Assembly: GCF_018070575.1 (NCBI RefSeq)
Contig: NZ_JAGPXN010000008.1
Span: 186,001 to 250,000, forward strand
Reading direction: 5' to 3'
DNA length: 64,000 nt
DNA from: Micromonospora sp. C31
GTDB taxonomy: Bacteria; Actinomycetota; Actinomycetes; Mycobacteriales; Micromonosporaceae
Shown here: one piece after another, positions 1-7,527 of the stretch
Layout of the letters: each line of letters begins with the position of its first letter
Position numbering within the stretch: the first letter of the stretch is position 1
Translations under genes and position numbers: made by a program
Notes under the pieces: model-generated
What the model was told of the DNA's origin: nothing
Seen by the model: the letters and a program-made list of their open reading frames with translations, nothing else
Databases searched by the model: none

Positions 1-1777
1 TGCGGTGCCCGGCGACGGAGAAGTTGCCGACCTTGCCCGGCAGGGCGCTGGACGGGTAGTGGCCCGGCGCGTAGCGGATGTCCTTCTGCGTGACGCCCTC
101 GACGACGACCCAGTTCTTGTCGAGCTTGGGGATGTAGAGCCCGGCGATGGGCTTGCCCTGCACGGGCGGCTTCGGCTTGGTGGAAGTGGACGCGCTCGCC
201 GACGGCGCGACCGTCGGGTCGCCTTCGGGACCCCAGGCCTGTGCCAGTTGCTGGCTGAGGTCGGTCTGGTGGGCGTCGACGATCGCCGACTTGCCCCAGA
301 CCTCGTAGCTGGCGAAGAGCAGCACCACCAGGCCGAAGGTGATCAGCAGCTCGCCGCTGATCCGGATGCCGGTACGCAGCCGGGTGCCCAGCGACGGTCG
401 GGTGAGTTCCGAGTAGACGCTCCTGTAGCCCTCTCCGGTCTGCTCCGGGCGGAGCTGGACGACCCGCTCACCCCGGCGCGGCCGAGGCTGCTCGGCGGCG
501 GGACCGTCGGAGCTTTCCGGCTCGTCCGTCCTGGGCGGACGCGGCACCGCGCCCATCAGGGCGGTCGACTCGACGAGCGCGGCCGGGGCGGTCGGCGTAC
601 GCCCGGGGACGGCCGGGATCAGGGCGGTGGCCCCGGGATCGACGTCGGAGCCGGGGGCGGCCGGGGAGGTCGGAGTCGACGGGCCGGTGGCCGCCGCGCC
701 CACCTTGGGGATGACGGCGGTCGGCGCGTCGCCGGCCGGCCGGCCTTCCCGGGCGGCGGCTCGATCGACCGGTGGGCGGCGGGAGTGCTGCCCGCTGTCG
801 GCGTCGGTGACGCCCGGCCGTCGGAGGTCGTCGGACGGCGGGGCGGACGGCGGGGCGGGCGGCCGGACCGGGCCGGCGCCGGACGACGGCGGGGCGGACG
901 GCCGGACGGGGCCGGTGCCGGACCACGGCGGTGGCCCGCCGGCGCCGGGCCTGGCGGGTGAGCCGGAACCGGCCGGGCCGGGCGGGCGGAAGTCGGTGGA
1001 GTCCGGGCGGTCGAAGCCCGGGGCATCGGAACGACGGGGGTTGCCGGGCCCACGCCGGTCGAAGCCAACAGCTTCGGGGCGGTCGAAGCCGGCGGGCCGG
1101 TCGAAGCCTGCGGGCGCCGGGCGGTCGAGGTCGCCGGATCCGCGCCGGTCGAAGTCGGCGGGGCGGGGTCGGCCGGGTTCCGTCGGCTCCTCGCGCCCGA
1201 AGCTGGCGGGGCCGGGGTGCCCGAGGTCGTCAGGACCGCGTCGGCCCGAGTGGTGAGGGTCGTGTCGGCTTGAGTCGGCGGGGCCGGGCCGCCCGAAGGT
1301 GGCGGGGCCGGTTCGGCCGGCGTCCCTGTGGCCGGGCTGACCGGAGTCCGTGGGGCCGGGCCGGCCGGGTTCGCTGGGCCGGGCGGGGCTCGTGGTGGGG
1401 CGGGGCTGGTCGGCGCTCGGGAACCGGCCGGGATTCGCGGGCCGGCCCGGCTCGGGTGTGGAACGGGCGGGGTCGGGCACGGCGTGCGACCACCCGACGG
1501 AGGGGCCGACGGGCGGGCGGCCGTCACCGACGGTCGGGTGGGGCCCGTGTGGCGGACGGGGAGCCGGGGAGCGGGGTGGGAGCGTGGGCTCCGGCCAGGC
1601 GCCGGCCGGCGCGGGCGGGGCCGGCGCGGGCGGGGCCGGCGCGGGCGGGGCCGGGGCGGGCCGGGCCGGGGCGGGCCCGGACCGGTCGACCTTGGGCAGG
1701 ATGGCGGTCGGCCCGTCAGCCTGGTCGCGGTGGCGACCGTCGCGGTTCTCGGGCCAGTCGTCCGGTCGGCGAGTCAC
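1..1777 (-). CDS. class E sortase, C-terminus cut by window edge
   Basis: A membrane-anchored transpeptidase that would attach surface proteins or process pilin-like substrates outside the cell. It starts at GTG 1777, overlapping the DUF881 stop by four bases (GTGA), and reads open to base 1. About 460 residues of Pro/Ala/Gly/Asp/Arg-rich disordered cytoplasmic sequence come first, including APARP and GFDRP-type repeats. One membrane helix follows near residues 470-495 ([17 protein letters not shown]), then the sortase domain with [20 protein letters not shown] and FSVAGHR. The His of AGHR (codon 5-7, about residue 591) is the catalytic His of the family. The catalytic Cys and Arg lie outside the window. 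The N-terminal extension is far longer than usual for sortase E, but it stays open in frame and keeps repeating protein-level motifs, so I take it as real. Gene order crgA, DUF881, sortase is common in actinobacteria. Confidence 0.88.
   Translation of the reverse strand, partial: MTRRPDDWPENRDGRHRDQADGPTAILPKVDRSGPAPARPAPAPPAPAPPAPAPPAPAGAWPEPTLPPRSPAPRPPHGPHPTVGDGRPPVGPSVGWSHAVPDPARSTPEPGRPANPGRFPSADQPRPTTSPARPSEPGRPGPTDSGQPGHRDAGRTGPATFGRPGPADSSRHDPHHSGRRGPDDLGHPGPASFGREEPTEPGRPRPADFDRRGSGDLDRPAPAGFDRPAGFDRPEAVGFDRRGPGNPRRSDAPGFDRPDSTDFRPPGPAGSGSPARPGAGGPPPWSGTGPVRPSAPPSSGAGPVRPPAPPSAPPSDDLRRPGVTDADSGQHSRRPPVDRAAAREGRPAGDAPTAVIPKVGAAATGPSTPTSPAAPGSDVDPGATALIPAVPGRTPTAPAALVESTALMGAVPRPPRTDEPESSDGPAAEQPRPRRGERVVQLRPEQTGEGYRSVYSELTRPSLGTRLRTGIRISGELLITFGLVVLLFASYEVWGKSAIVDAHQTDLSQQLAQAWGPEGDPTVAPSASASTSTKPKPPVQGKPIAGLYIPKLDKNWVVVEGVTQKDIRYAPGHYPSSALPGKVGNFSVAGHR
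1607..1680. repeat. GC-rich 15-bp tandem repeat inside the sortase gene
   Basis: Units close to CGCGGGCGGGGCCGG repeat about five times and encode the Ala-Pro-Ala-Arg-Pro repeats of the sortase N-terminal tail. The number of copies is likely to vary between strains. Confidence 0.8.
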
Positions 1778-2580
1778 CGGGGCACCGTCGCCGAGCGCAG
1801 CGTGGTCGAGTCCTCGAACGCTGGCACGGTCACCGTGGAGACCGCTTCCTTGTAACCGAGCTTGTAGTCGTCGACCAGGTCCCTGAACAACCGGACTCCC
1901 TGAGAGTCGGCGAGGGCCTGCTGAAGGGCAGCGGGATCGCCGATTGCTACGATCTTGAATGGCGGGGAGTACACCCGGCCGTGCAGCAGCAGGGTGTTAC
2001 CCACGCAGCGTACCGCGCTGGTCGACAGCACGCGGACGTTCATGATGGACATGGCCTCGGCGCCACCCGCCCAGAGCGCGTTCACCACCGCCTGCACGTC
2101 CCCCTGGTGGACGACCAGGTCGTCGTTGGTGGCTCCGGCGGGCAGGGCGCCGTCGCTGCGACGGGGCGCGTCGTCGAGTTCCACCGTCACCCCGGGCCCC
2201 GCGAGCGCGGTGAAGCCGGCCTCGTCGCGGCTGGCGGCGGCCCGGTCCTGCTGTTCCTTGATCGGGCCGTCGGAGCGGGCCAGGGCGTTGGTGCGACCCT
2301 CGACCTCAGCGCGCAGGTCGGCCGCCCGCTGCTCGCTGGCTGCCACCTCCGCGCGCCGGTCCTCGATCAACTGGTTGAGCTGGGGTCGGCGGTCCTCGCG
2401 CAGGGCGGTGCCGCCGGCGGTGGTGGCGGTGGTGGTGAAGAGGAGCCCGGCCGCGGCGGCGATCAACGGCACCCCGACCGACCAGCCGGGGCGTCGCTGC
2501 CGCGGGCGTCGAGGCAGCAGCCCGGCGACCGCCCGCCGGAGCACCTTCTGCCAGGAGGCCGCGCCGGATGTGTACTCCAC
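1774..2580 (-). CDS. DUF881 family membrane protein
   Basis: A protein of unknown function found next to crgA and sortase genes in actinobacteria. I chose GTG 2580 ([12 protein letters not shown]) because GGAAGGA sits seven bases upstream; the frame stays open to 2709 without a good ribosome site. It is 268 residues long. One membrane helix ([17 protein letters not shown]) lies near residues 32-50, then an extracellular coiled-coil-like stretch ([20 protein letters not shown]), then the DUF881 domain with [30 protein letters not shown] and the region ending in [18 protein letters not shown]. It is translationally coupled to the downstream sortase. A divisome or envelope role is only an inference from the neighbours. 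Confidence 0.88.
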   Translation of the reverse strand: MEYTSGAASWQKVLRRAVAGLLPRRPRQRRPGWSVGVPLIAAAAGLLFTTTATTAGGTALREDRRPQLNQLIEDRRAEVAASEQRAADLRAEVEGRTNALARSDGPIKEQQDRAAASRDEAGFTALAGPGVTVELDDAPRRSDGALPAGATNDDLVVHQGDVQAVVNALWAGGAEAMSIMNVRVLSTSAVRCVGNTLLLHGRVYSPPFKIVAIGDPAALQQALADSQGVRLFRDLVDDYKLGYKEAVSTVTVPAFEDSTTLRSATVPR

Positions 2581-2827
2581 CGAGCGTTCCTTCCCTGTCG
2601 TCTGGTTCAGCCCGCGCAGGCGCGGGCCGCTGCGGCGGCCCGAACAGTTCCGCCTTTTTCGGTCACTGGGTGCATCTTCTGGCCACCGGGTGCATCGGCC
2701 TCGCCCCATTCGTGGATTGAACGGGTCTTCGGGACTACGCTAGCTGTCGAACATTATTGGCCATGGACCGTCGCCCCCGCGCCCGGTTGTCAGGCCGGAC
2801 GAGGTCGTAACCCCTCTGGAGAGCGCC

Positions 2828-3094
2828 GTGCCCAAGTCTCAGGTTCGCAAGAAGAAGGTGTACACCCCCCCGACGGACGTCCGTCCGACGACGACCACGG
2901 CGGCGACGCGCAAGCCTAGCCCGGTCTGGCTGCCGGTCTCGGCGGTCGCCCTGATCGTCTTCGGCATCGGCTGGCTGGTGGTCTACTACCTCTCCGAGCA
3001 GGAGTACCCGGTCATGTCGTGGGGTTACTGGAACCTCGCGGTGGGCTTCGGCGCCATGGTCGCCTCCCTGATCCTGCTCTCCCGCTGGCGCTGA
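2828..3094 (+). CDS. crgA: cell division protein CrgA
   Basis: A small integral membrane protein which in mycobacteria and Streptomyces binds divisome components and helps place the septum. The 88 residues have the family layout: a basic, Thr-rich cytoplasmic start (MPKSQVRKKKVYTPP), a first membrane helix (VWLPVSAVALIVFGIGWLVV), the short loop YLSEQEYPVMSWGYWNL and a second helix ending in LILLSRWR. It starts with GTG four bases after GGAGAG. It is divergent from DUF881, so both probably share the AT-richer region around 2730-2800. Confidence 0.95.
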   Translation: MPKSQVRKKKVYTPPTDVRPTTTTAATRKPSPVWLPVSAVALIVFGIGWLVVYYLSEQEYPVMSWGYWNLAVGFGAMVASLILLSRWR

Positions 3095-3282
3095 GCACCG
3101 GCACCCCGCCGCCGGCCCGGCGGCGGGGCCTCCGGGCGCGGTCGGCCCTGCCGCCGGCGGTGTGGCGCCTTGCCGGTTCCGTGCAGGCCGTGTCACCCCG
3201 GCGGAGCCCCTGTCCAGCGGTCGCGGTGCCCGCGCCCTATGGTGTGCGCAGGGCGGCGCGGCCTAAGTGCGAGAAGACTCAC

Positions 3283-3298
3283 GTTACTGCTGGGTAAC
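3283..3298. promoter_or_regulatory. palindromic operator candidate GTTACTGCTGGGTAAC
   Basis: Two five-base arms GTTAC and GTAAC flank a six-base centre, just upstream of a -10-like TAGGCT. A palindrome identical at 14 of 16 bases (GTTACTGATCGGTAAC) lies just upstream of the acyl-CoA dehydrogenase gene at 23692-23707. The layout suits a TetR- or GntR-type repressor site. The regulator is not identified. Confidence 0.5.
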
Positions 3299-3319
3299 CC
3301 TGCGCGTAGGCTGCACTGC

Positions 3320-3394
3320 ATGACCGAGCGGAGCGAGGTCATCGACCGGTCCGGTCGAGGGTGCGGCAGTTGCGGCTCGCCGATCGCGCCCTGA
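3320..3394 (+). CDS. possible leaderless mini-ORF with two Cys (leader peptide)
   Basis: An ATG at 3320 lies seven bases after a TAGGCT -10-like hexamer, the spacing expected of a leaderless transcript. It encodes 24 residues ending RGCGSCGSPIAP, then stops 55 bases before the Fe-S oxidoreductase. Short Cys-containing leaderless ORFs act in mycobacteria as translation sensors of cysteine supply. The downstream gene needs many Cys residues for its clusters, so this role is conceivable. It may equally be a chance ORF. Confidence 0.3.
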   Translation: MTERSEVIDRSGRGCGSCGSPIAP

Positions 3395-3449
3395 GCCGGC
3401 CCCGGTCGCCGAGCCGCTCGACAGGCAGCAGACCGGGGAGGCCAACTCG

Positions 3450-5675
3450 ATGGGCAGCGTCCAGATCGTCACCACGATCCTCGCGTTCGCCATCACCGCC
3501 GTGGCGGTGTGGCTTGCGGTACGCGCGGTCATGAAGATGGTGGCCGTCATCCGGCTGGGTCAGCCGGATCCGACCCGCTTCGGCGACAAGGGCACCCGCA
3601 CGAAGACCATGCTGGCCGAGACCGCCGGCCACACCCGGATGCTCCGCTGGAGCGTCGTGGGTGCCGCGCACTGGTTCGTGATGGTCGGCTTCGTCGTGCT
3701 GTCGCTGCTGGTGCTGGAGGCGTACTTCGAGGTCGTCACCCCCACCGGCGGGTTGCCGCTGGTCGGCAACTGGGCGATCTACGGGCTCGTCACCGAGTGG
3801 CTGGCGATCCTCGGCATCGTCAGCATCCTGGTGCTGATCGCGATCCGGCTCCGCAACCGGCCCACCCGGCCGGGCGGGAAGTCCCGGTTCACCGGCTCGA
3901 CCATGTGGCAGGGCTACTTCGTCGAGGGCGTCATCCTCGCCGTACTGATCATGGGCTTCGTCATCCGCGGCTTCAAGGTCGCCACCGACCACTTCGAGTA
4001 CCCGGTCTGGGCCGCCCCGCTCAGTCACGCCGTCGGCGGTCTGCTGCCGAACTGGGAGACCGGCGTCAGCGTCGCCGCCCTTGTCAAGATCGTCATTTCG
4101 ATGACCTGGCTCATCGTGATCGCGCTGAACGTCACCATGGGCGTCGCCTGGCACCGCTTCCTGGCCTTCTTCAACATCTTCTTCAAGCGCGACCCGGGCG
4201 CCAACGTCTCCGGCCTCGGCGCGCTGCGTCCCATGACGAGCCAGGGCAAGCCGCTGGACTTCGAGGAGGCCGATCCCGAGTCCGACCAGTTCGGTGTCGC
4301 CCAGGTCGAGCAGTTCACCTGGAAGGGCCTGCTGGACTTCAGCACCTGCACCGAGTGTGGCCGCTGCCAGTCGCAGTGCCCGGCCTGGAACACCGCCAAG
4401 CCGCTGTCGCCGAAGCTGCTGGTGCTGAGCCTGCGCGACCACGCGTACGCCAAGGCGCCGTACCTGCTGGCCGGCGGCGGCAAGGACCTGACCGGCGAGG
4501 AGAAGGCCACCGCCGCCCAGCTCGCCCACGTGGACGTGCTCGCGCTCGCCGAGGCCGAGAGGCCGCTGATCGGCACCGCCGAGGAGGGCGGTGTCATCGA
4601 CCCGGACGTGCTCTGGTCCTGCACCACCTGTGGCGCCTGTGTCGAGCAGTGCCCGGTCGACATCGAGCACGTCGACCACATCGTCGACATGCGGCGCTAC
4701 CAGGTGCTCATCGAGTCGAGCTTCCCGTCCGAGGCCGGCGTGATGCTGCGTAACCTGGAGAACAAGGGCAACCCGTGGGGCGCCCCGCAGAACACCCGCG
4801 AGGACTGGACCAAGGGCCTGGACTTCGAGGTGCCCCGGGTCGGCGAGGTCGACGACTTCGAGTACCTCTTCTGGGTCGGCTGCGCGGGCGCGTTCGAAGA
4901 CCGGGCCAAGAAGACCACCCGGGCGGTCGCCACGCTGCTCAACGAGGCGGGCGTGAAGTTCGCGATCCTCGGCGAGGGCGAGACCTGCTCCGGCGACCCG
5001 GCCCGCCGCATCGGCAACGAGTTCGTCTTCCAGATGCTCGCCCAGCAGAACGTCGAGACCCTCAACGAGGCGTTCGAGGGCCGGGAGAAGAGCAAGCGGA
5101 AGATCGTCGCGACCTGCCCGCACTGCTTCAACACCCTCGGCAACGAGTACGGCCAGCTCGGCGGCGAGTTCGAGGTGGTCCACCACACCCAGCTCCTGGC
5201 GCACCTGGTCGCCACCGGCAAGCTGACCCCGGTGCAGCCGGTCGACGGCGGCGTGACCTACCACGACCCCTGCTACCTGGGTCGGCACAACCGGGTCTTC
5301 GCCCCGCCGCGCGAGGTGCTCGGGTCCGCCATCTCCGGCGGGGACGGCGCGAGCGGCGACGGCGGCCTCATCGAGATGCCCCGCAACAGCGAGCGCTCCT
5401 TCTGCTGCGGTGCCGGCGGCGCCCGGATGTGGATGGAGGAGAAGATCGGCAAGCGGATCAACGTGGACCGGGTCGAGGAGGCCATGGCCACCGGGGCGAG
5501 GACGGTCGCCGTCGGCTGCCCGTTCTGCTCGACGATGCTCAACGACGGGGTGAACGGCAAGGAGGCCGGCGAGCAGGTCGAGGTCGTCGACGTGGCCAGT
5601 GTGCTGCTCCGGTCGGTCAAGCCCGACCAGGCGCCGGGCGGCACCGACACCGAGCGGTTGTCGGTCGCCGGCTGA
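3450..5675 (+). CDS. membrane (Fe-S) oxidoreductase, EtfD / HdrD-GlpC type
   Basis: Probably accepts electrons from electron-transfer flavoprotein, reduced by acyl-CoA dehydrogenases, and passes them to the quinone pool. It resembles the mycobacterial Rv0338c/EtfD family at a similar length (741 residues). The N-terminal third has about five to six membrane helices in a NarI/heme-b-like fold. Two ferredoxin-type 4Fe-4S motifs follow: CTECGRCQSQCP (from residue 300) and CTTCGACVEQCP (from residue 391). The C-terminal half has two CCG-type cluster domains, with CSGDP near 510, HDPCYLGRHN near 605 and CCGAGG at 652. The ATG at 3450 follows GGGGAGG. It stands alone as a transcription unit ended by the hairpin at 5694-5733. 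The palindrome at 3283 and mini-ORF at 3320 may control it. Confidence 0.9.
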   Translation: MGSVQIVTTILAFAITAVAVWLAVRAVMKMVAVIRLGQPDPTRFGDKGTRTKTMLAETAGHTRMLRWSVVGAAHWFVMVGFVVLSLLVLEAYFEVVTPTGGLPLVGNWAIYGLVTEWLAILGIVSILVLIAIRLRNRPTRPGGKSRFTGSTMWQGYFVEGVILAVLIMGFVIRGFKVATDHFEYPVWAAPLSHAVGGLLPNWETGVSVAALVKIVISMTWLIVIALNVTMGVAWHRFLAFFNIFFKRDPGANVSGLGALRPMTSQGKPLDFEEADPESDQFGVAQVEQFTWKGLLDFSTCTECGRCQSQCPAWNTAKPLSPKLLVLSLRDHAYAKAPYLLAGGGKDLTGEEKATAAQLAHVDVLALAEAERPLIGTAEEGGVIDPDVLWSCTTCGACVEQCPVDIEHVDHIVDMRRYQVLIESSFPSEAGVMLRNLENKGNPWGAPQNTREDWTKGLDFEVPRVGEVDDFEYLFWVGCAGAFEDRAKKTTRAVATLLNEAGVKFAILGEGETCSGDPARRIGNEFVFQMLAQQNVETLNEAFEGREKSKRKIVATCPHCFNTLGNEYGQLGGEFEVVHHTQLLAHLVATGKLTPVQPVDGGVTYHDPCYLGRHNRVFAPPREVLGSAISGGDGASGDGGLIEMPRNSERSFCCGAGGARMWMEEKIGKRINVDRVEEAMATGARTVAVGCPFCSTMLNDGVNGKEAGEQVEVVDVASVLLRSVKPDQAPGGTDTERLSVAG

Positions 5676-5693
5676 CGCGTACCCCTGCGACGC

Positions 5694-5733
5694 CCGACGG
5701 CGGCGGCACCCCTCCCGGTGCCGCCGCCGTCGG
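5694..5733. terminator. bidirectional hairpin terminator
   Basis: Perfect arms of about 17 bases around a CCTCCC loop, placed between the convergent Fe-S oxidoreductase and GPP34 genes. There is no T-tract, as is usual in high-GC actinobacteria. Confidence 0.75.
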
Positions 5734-5736
5734 CGT

Positions 5737-6300
5737 TCAGGAGGTCGTGGTGGTCACGATGGCGGCCGTGGTCGCCGTGGTGGTGGCGATCAGCACGGCG
5801 GCCTGGGTCTCCTTGATGGCCTTCCTCGTGGCGGCGGACGCCCAGTCGCTGGCGGCGATCTCGGCCAGCCGGCGCTTGACGTGCTGCTTCGGCAGCTCCG
5901 CGAAGAGCTCGCGGTCCAGGCCCACGGCGCGGGCGAGGCCGATGAGCGCGGCCGTGCGGGCGTCCACCGGGCCGTCCCCGGCCACGGCGGCGACCATCCG
6001 CTGCCGGGCCTGCGTCTCCACCGCCGGCTCCGCGCCGGTGGACGACGGGTAGCGGGTACGCGGGAAGACCCACAGCACCTTGTCCGCGTCCCGGCGGAGC
6101 ACCCCGGCGGTGACCAACCCGTCGAGCACCTGTTCGGGCAGGTCCTTGGCGAGCCGGCTGACCCGAAGGTAGCCGGGCCCGGCGAGCAGGGCGGCCGTCG
6201 CGCCGAGAAGGGGGTCGCCACCACCTTCCCGTGCGTGGTCACGCCCGACCCCGCATCGGCCGCCCTCGTTGCGCAGGGGGCCGATACCCTTGGTGTGCAA
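5737..6300 (-). CDS. GOLPH3/VPS74 (GPP34)-like protein, N-terminus apparently lost
   Basis: GPP34-family proteins bind phosphoinositides in eukaryotes; actinobacterial members have no assigned role. The recognisable part starts at GDPLLGATAALL and runs through LDGLVTAGVLRRD, VFPRTRYP, DARTAALIGLARAVGLD and DWASAATRKAIKETQAAV, matching the C-terminal two thirds of the fold. The usual first 50-60 residues are absent and replaced by a short unrelated run. The only in-frame start before the domain is TTG 6300, without a ribosome site, and I find no remnant of the missing part in other frames upstream. Either the gene is 5'-truncated and dying, or it is a short variant. Its 5' end lies close to the divergent NlpC/P60 gene. 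Confidence 0.6.
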   Translation of the reverse strand: MHTKGIGPLRNEGGRCGVGRDHAREGGGDPLLGATAALLAGPGYLRVSRLAKDLPEQVLDGLVTAGVLRRDADKVLWVFPRTRYPSSTGAEPAVETQARQRMVAAVAGDGPVDARTAALIGLARAVGLDRELFAELPKQHVKRRLAEIAASDWASAATRKAIKETQAAVLIATTTATTAAIVTTTTS

Positions 6301-6453
6301 GCGGTTGCGCAGGCGTGAAGTGGCCCTTGGTCGCCTTGATTCCGCTGCCGGCCTTCCCTAATGTTGGGCACCGGCCGCTGTGGGTCGTCTGTCTCGCCCC
6401 TCTTCCCTCGCGCGAGGCGCCAGGCGGCCGGGTTGCAAAAGGAGTCGGTGCCG

Positions 6454-7461
6454 GTGGCAACCATGCCCCCTCATCGTCACGCACCTCGACGGTCTGCTCG
6501 TCCGGATGGCCTGCGCAGGGTCGCCCACCGTCTGCTCACCCTGGTCGCCGCGGCGGCGGTCGGCGCCGGCATGCTCGCCGCGCCCGCCCACGCCGAGCCC
6601 TCGGTCGACGAGATCGAGGCCGCAATCGACCAGAAGTGGCGGCAGCTCGAGCCCACCATCGAGCAGTACAACAAGGTGCGGGCGCAGCTGAAGGCCAACC
6701 GCAAGAAGTCGGCGGACCTGCAGAAGAAGATCCAGCCGCTGGCGCTGGAGAGCGAGCTGGCGATGGACCGGGTCGGCGCCCTCGCCTCCCGTTACTACAT
6801 CTCCGGCCCGTCGCAGGACATCGGCGCGCTGCTGGTCAGCGCCAAGCCCGACACGCTGACCGAGCAGCTGACGCTGCTGGACCGGCTGGCCGCCCAGGAG
6901 CGCAAGCAGCTCGAGGGCGTGACCAAGGTCCGTGAGAAGTTCGACGCGGAGAAGCAGAAGCTCGACACGCTGATCGTCTCGCAGACGAAGCAGCAGAACG
7001 ACCTGGCCGTCAAGAAGAAGCAGATCGACTCCGACATCAAGAAGCTCGAGGCGTCGCTGCCGGTCACGACTGTCAAGACGGAGAAGTGCCCGACCATCAA
7101 CGGCGTGGTCAGCGACGCGGCCCGCACCGCGATCCGCACCGCCTGCGCGCAGGTCGGCGACCCGTACGTCTGGGGGGCCACCGGCCCGAACTCGTTCGAC
7201 TGCTCCGGTCTCACCCAGTACGCCTACAAGGCGGCGGGGATCCACCTGACGCACTTCACGGGTGCGCAGTGGAACGAGGGCAAGGCGATCCCGCGCTCCG
7301 AGGCGCGCCCGGGTGACCTGGTCTTCTTCTTCAGCGACCTGCACCACGTCGGCCTCTACCTCGGCAACGACAAGATGGTGCACGCGCCCCGGGCCGGCAA
7401 GCCGGTCAACGTCTCCAGCATCAACACCATGCCGGTCGCCGGGTTCCGCAGGCCCGGCTGA
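6454..7461 (+). CDS. secreted NlpC/P60 peptidoglycan endopeptidase
   Basis: Cleaves peptide stems of peptidoglycan outside the membrane. I chose GTG 6454 (VATMPPHRHAPRRS) because AAAAGGAG lies nine bases upstream and the paralogue at 9939 begins the same way. A basic signal peptide ends at AAPAHA (about residue 48). A long coiled-coil region follows, and then the NlpC/P60 domain with catalytic Cys250 in FDCSGLTQYAY, His298 in DLHHVGLYLG and the polar third residue in HAPRAG. The coiled coil suggests an autoinhibited RipA/RipC-like or FtsX-partnered enzyme (inference). Unlike its paralogue, it has no riboswitch upstream. A strong terminator follows. Confidence 0.9.
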   Translation: MATMPPHRHAPRRSARPDGLRRVAHRLLTLVAAAAVGAGMLAAPAHAEPSVDEIEAAIDQKWRQLEPTIEQYNKVRAQLKANRKKSADLQKKIQPLALESELAMDRVGALASRYYISGPSQDIGALLVSAKPDTLTEQLTLLDRLAAQERKQLEGVTKVREKFDAEKQKLDTLIVSQTKQQNDLAVKKKQIDSDIKKLEASLPVTTVKTEKCPTINGVVSDAARTAIRTACAQVGDPYVWGATGPNSFDCSGLTQYAYKAAGIHLTHFTGAQWNEGKAIPRSEARPGDLVFFFSDLHHVGLYLGNDKMVHAPRAGKPVNVSSINTMPVAGFRRPG

Positions 7462-7477
7462 TCCCTCGCAGACGCGG

Positions 7478-7517
7478 ACGGAAGAGCCCCCGGTCGGACG
7501 ACCGGGGGCTCTTCCGT
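7478..7517. terminator. bidirectional hairpin terminator
   Basis: A perfect 19-base stem (left arm from 7478, right arm to 7517) with a two-base loop, lying between the convergent NlpC/P60 and amidase genes. Confidence 0.85.
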
Positions 7518-7527
7518 CGCAGGTGGA

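Larger units (their letters stand above)
3095..3449 (+). other. 355-bp intergenic and leader region before the Fe-S protein
   Basis: The first half (to about 3240) is GC-rich with nothing I recognise. The second half holds a 16-base palindrome at 3283-3298, a candidate -10 element TAGGCT at 3307-3312, a 24-codon leaderless ORF at 3320-3394, and the leader of the Fe-S oxidoreductase. The arrangement looks like a regulated promoter plus an upstream ORF. Confidence 0.5.

Noticed and set aside
3339..5288. 649-codon open frame on the minus strand opposite the Fe-S oxidoreductase
   Set aside because: Composition is GC-skewed Arg/Gly/Asp/Val with no domain, while the plus strand holds a complete protein with four cluster motifs; it is a high-GC shadow.
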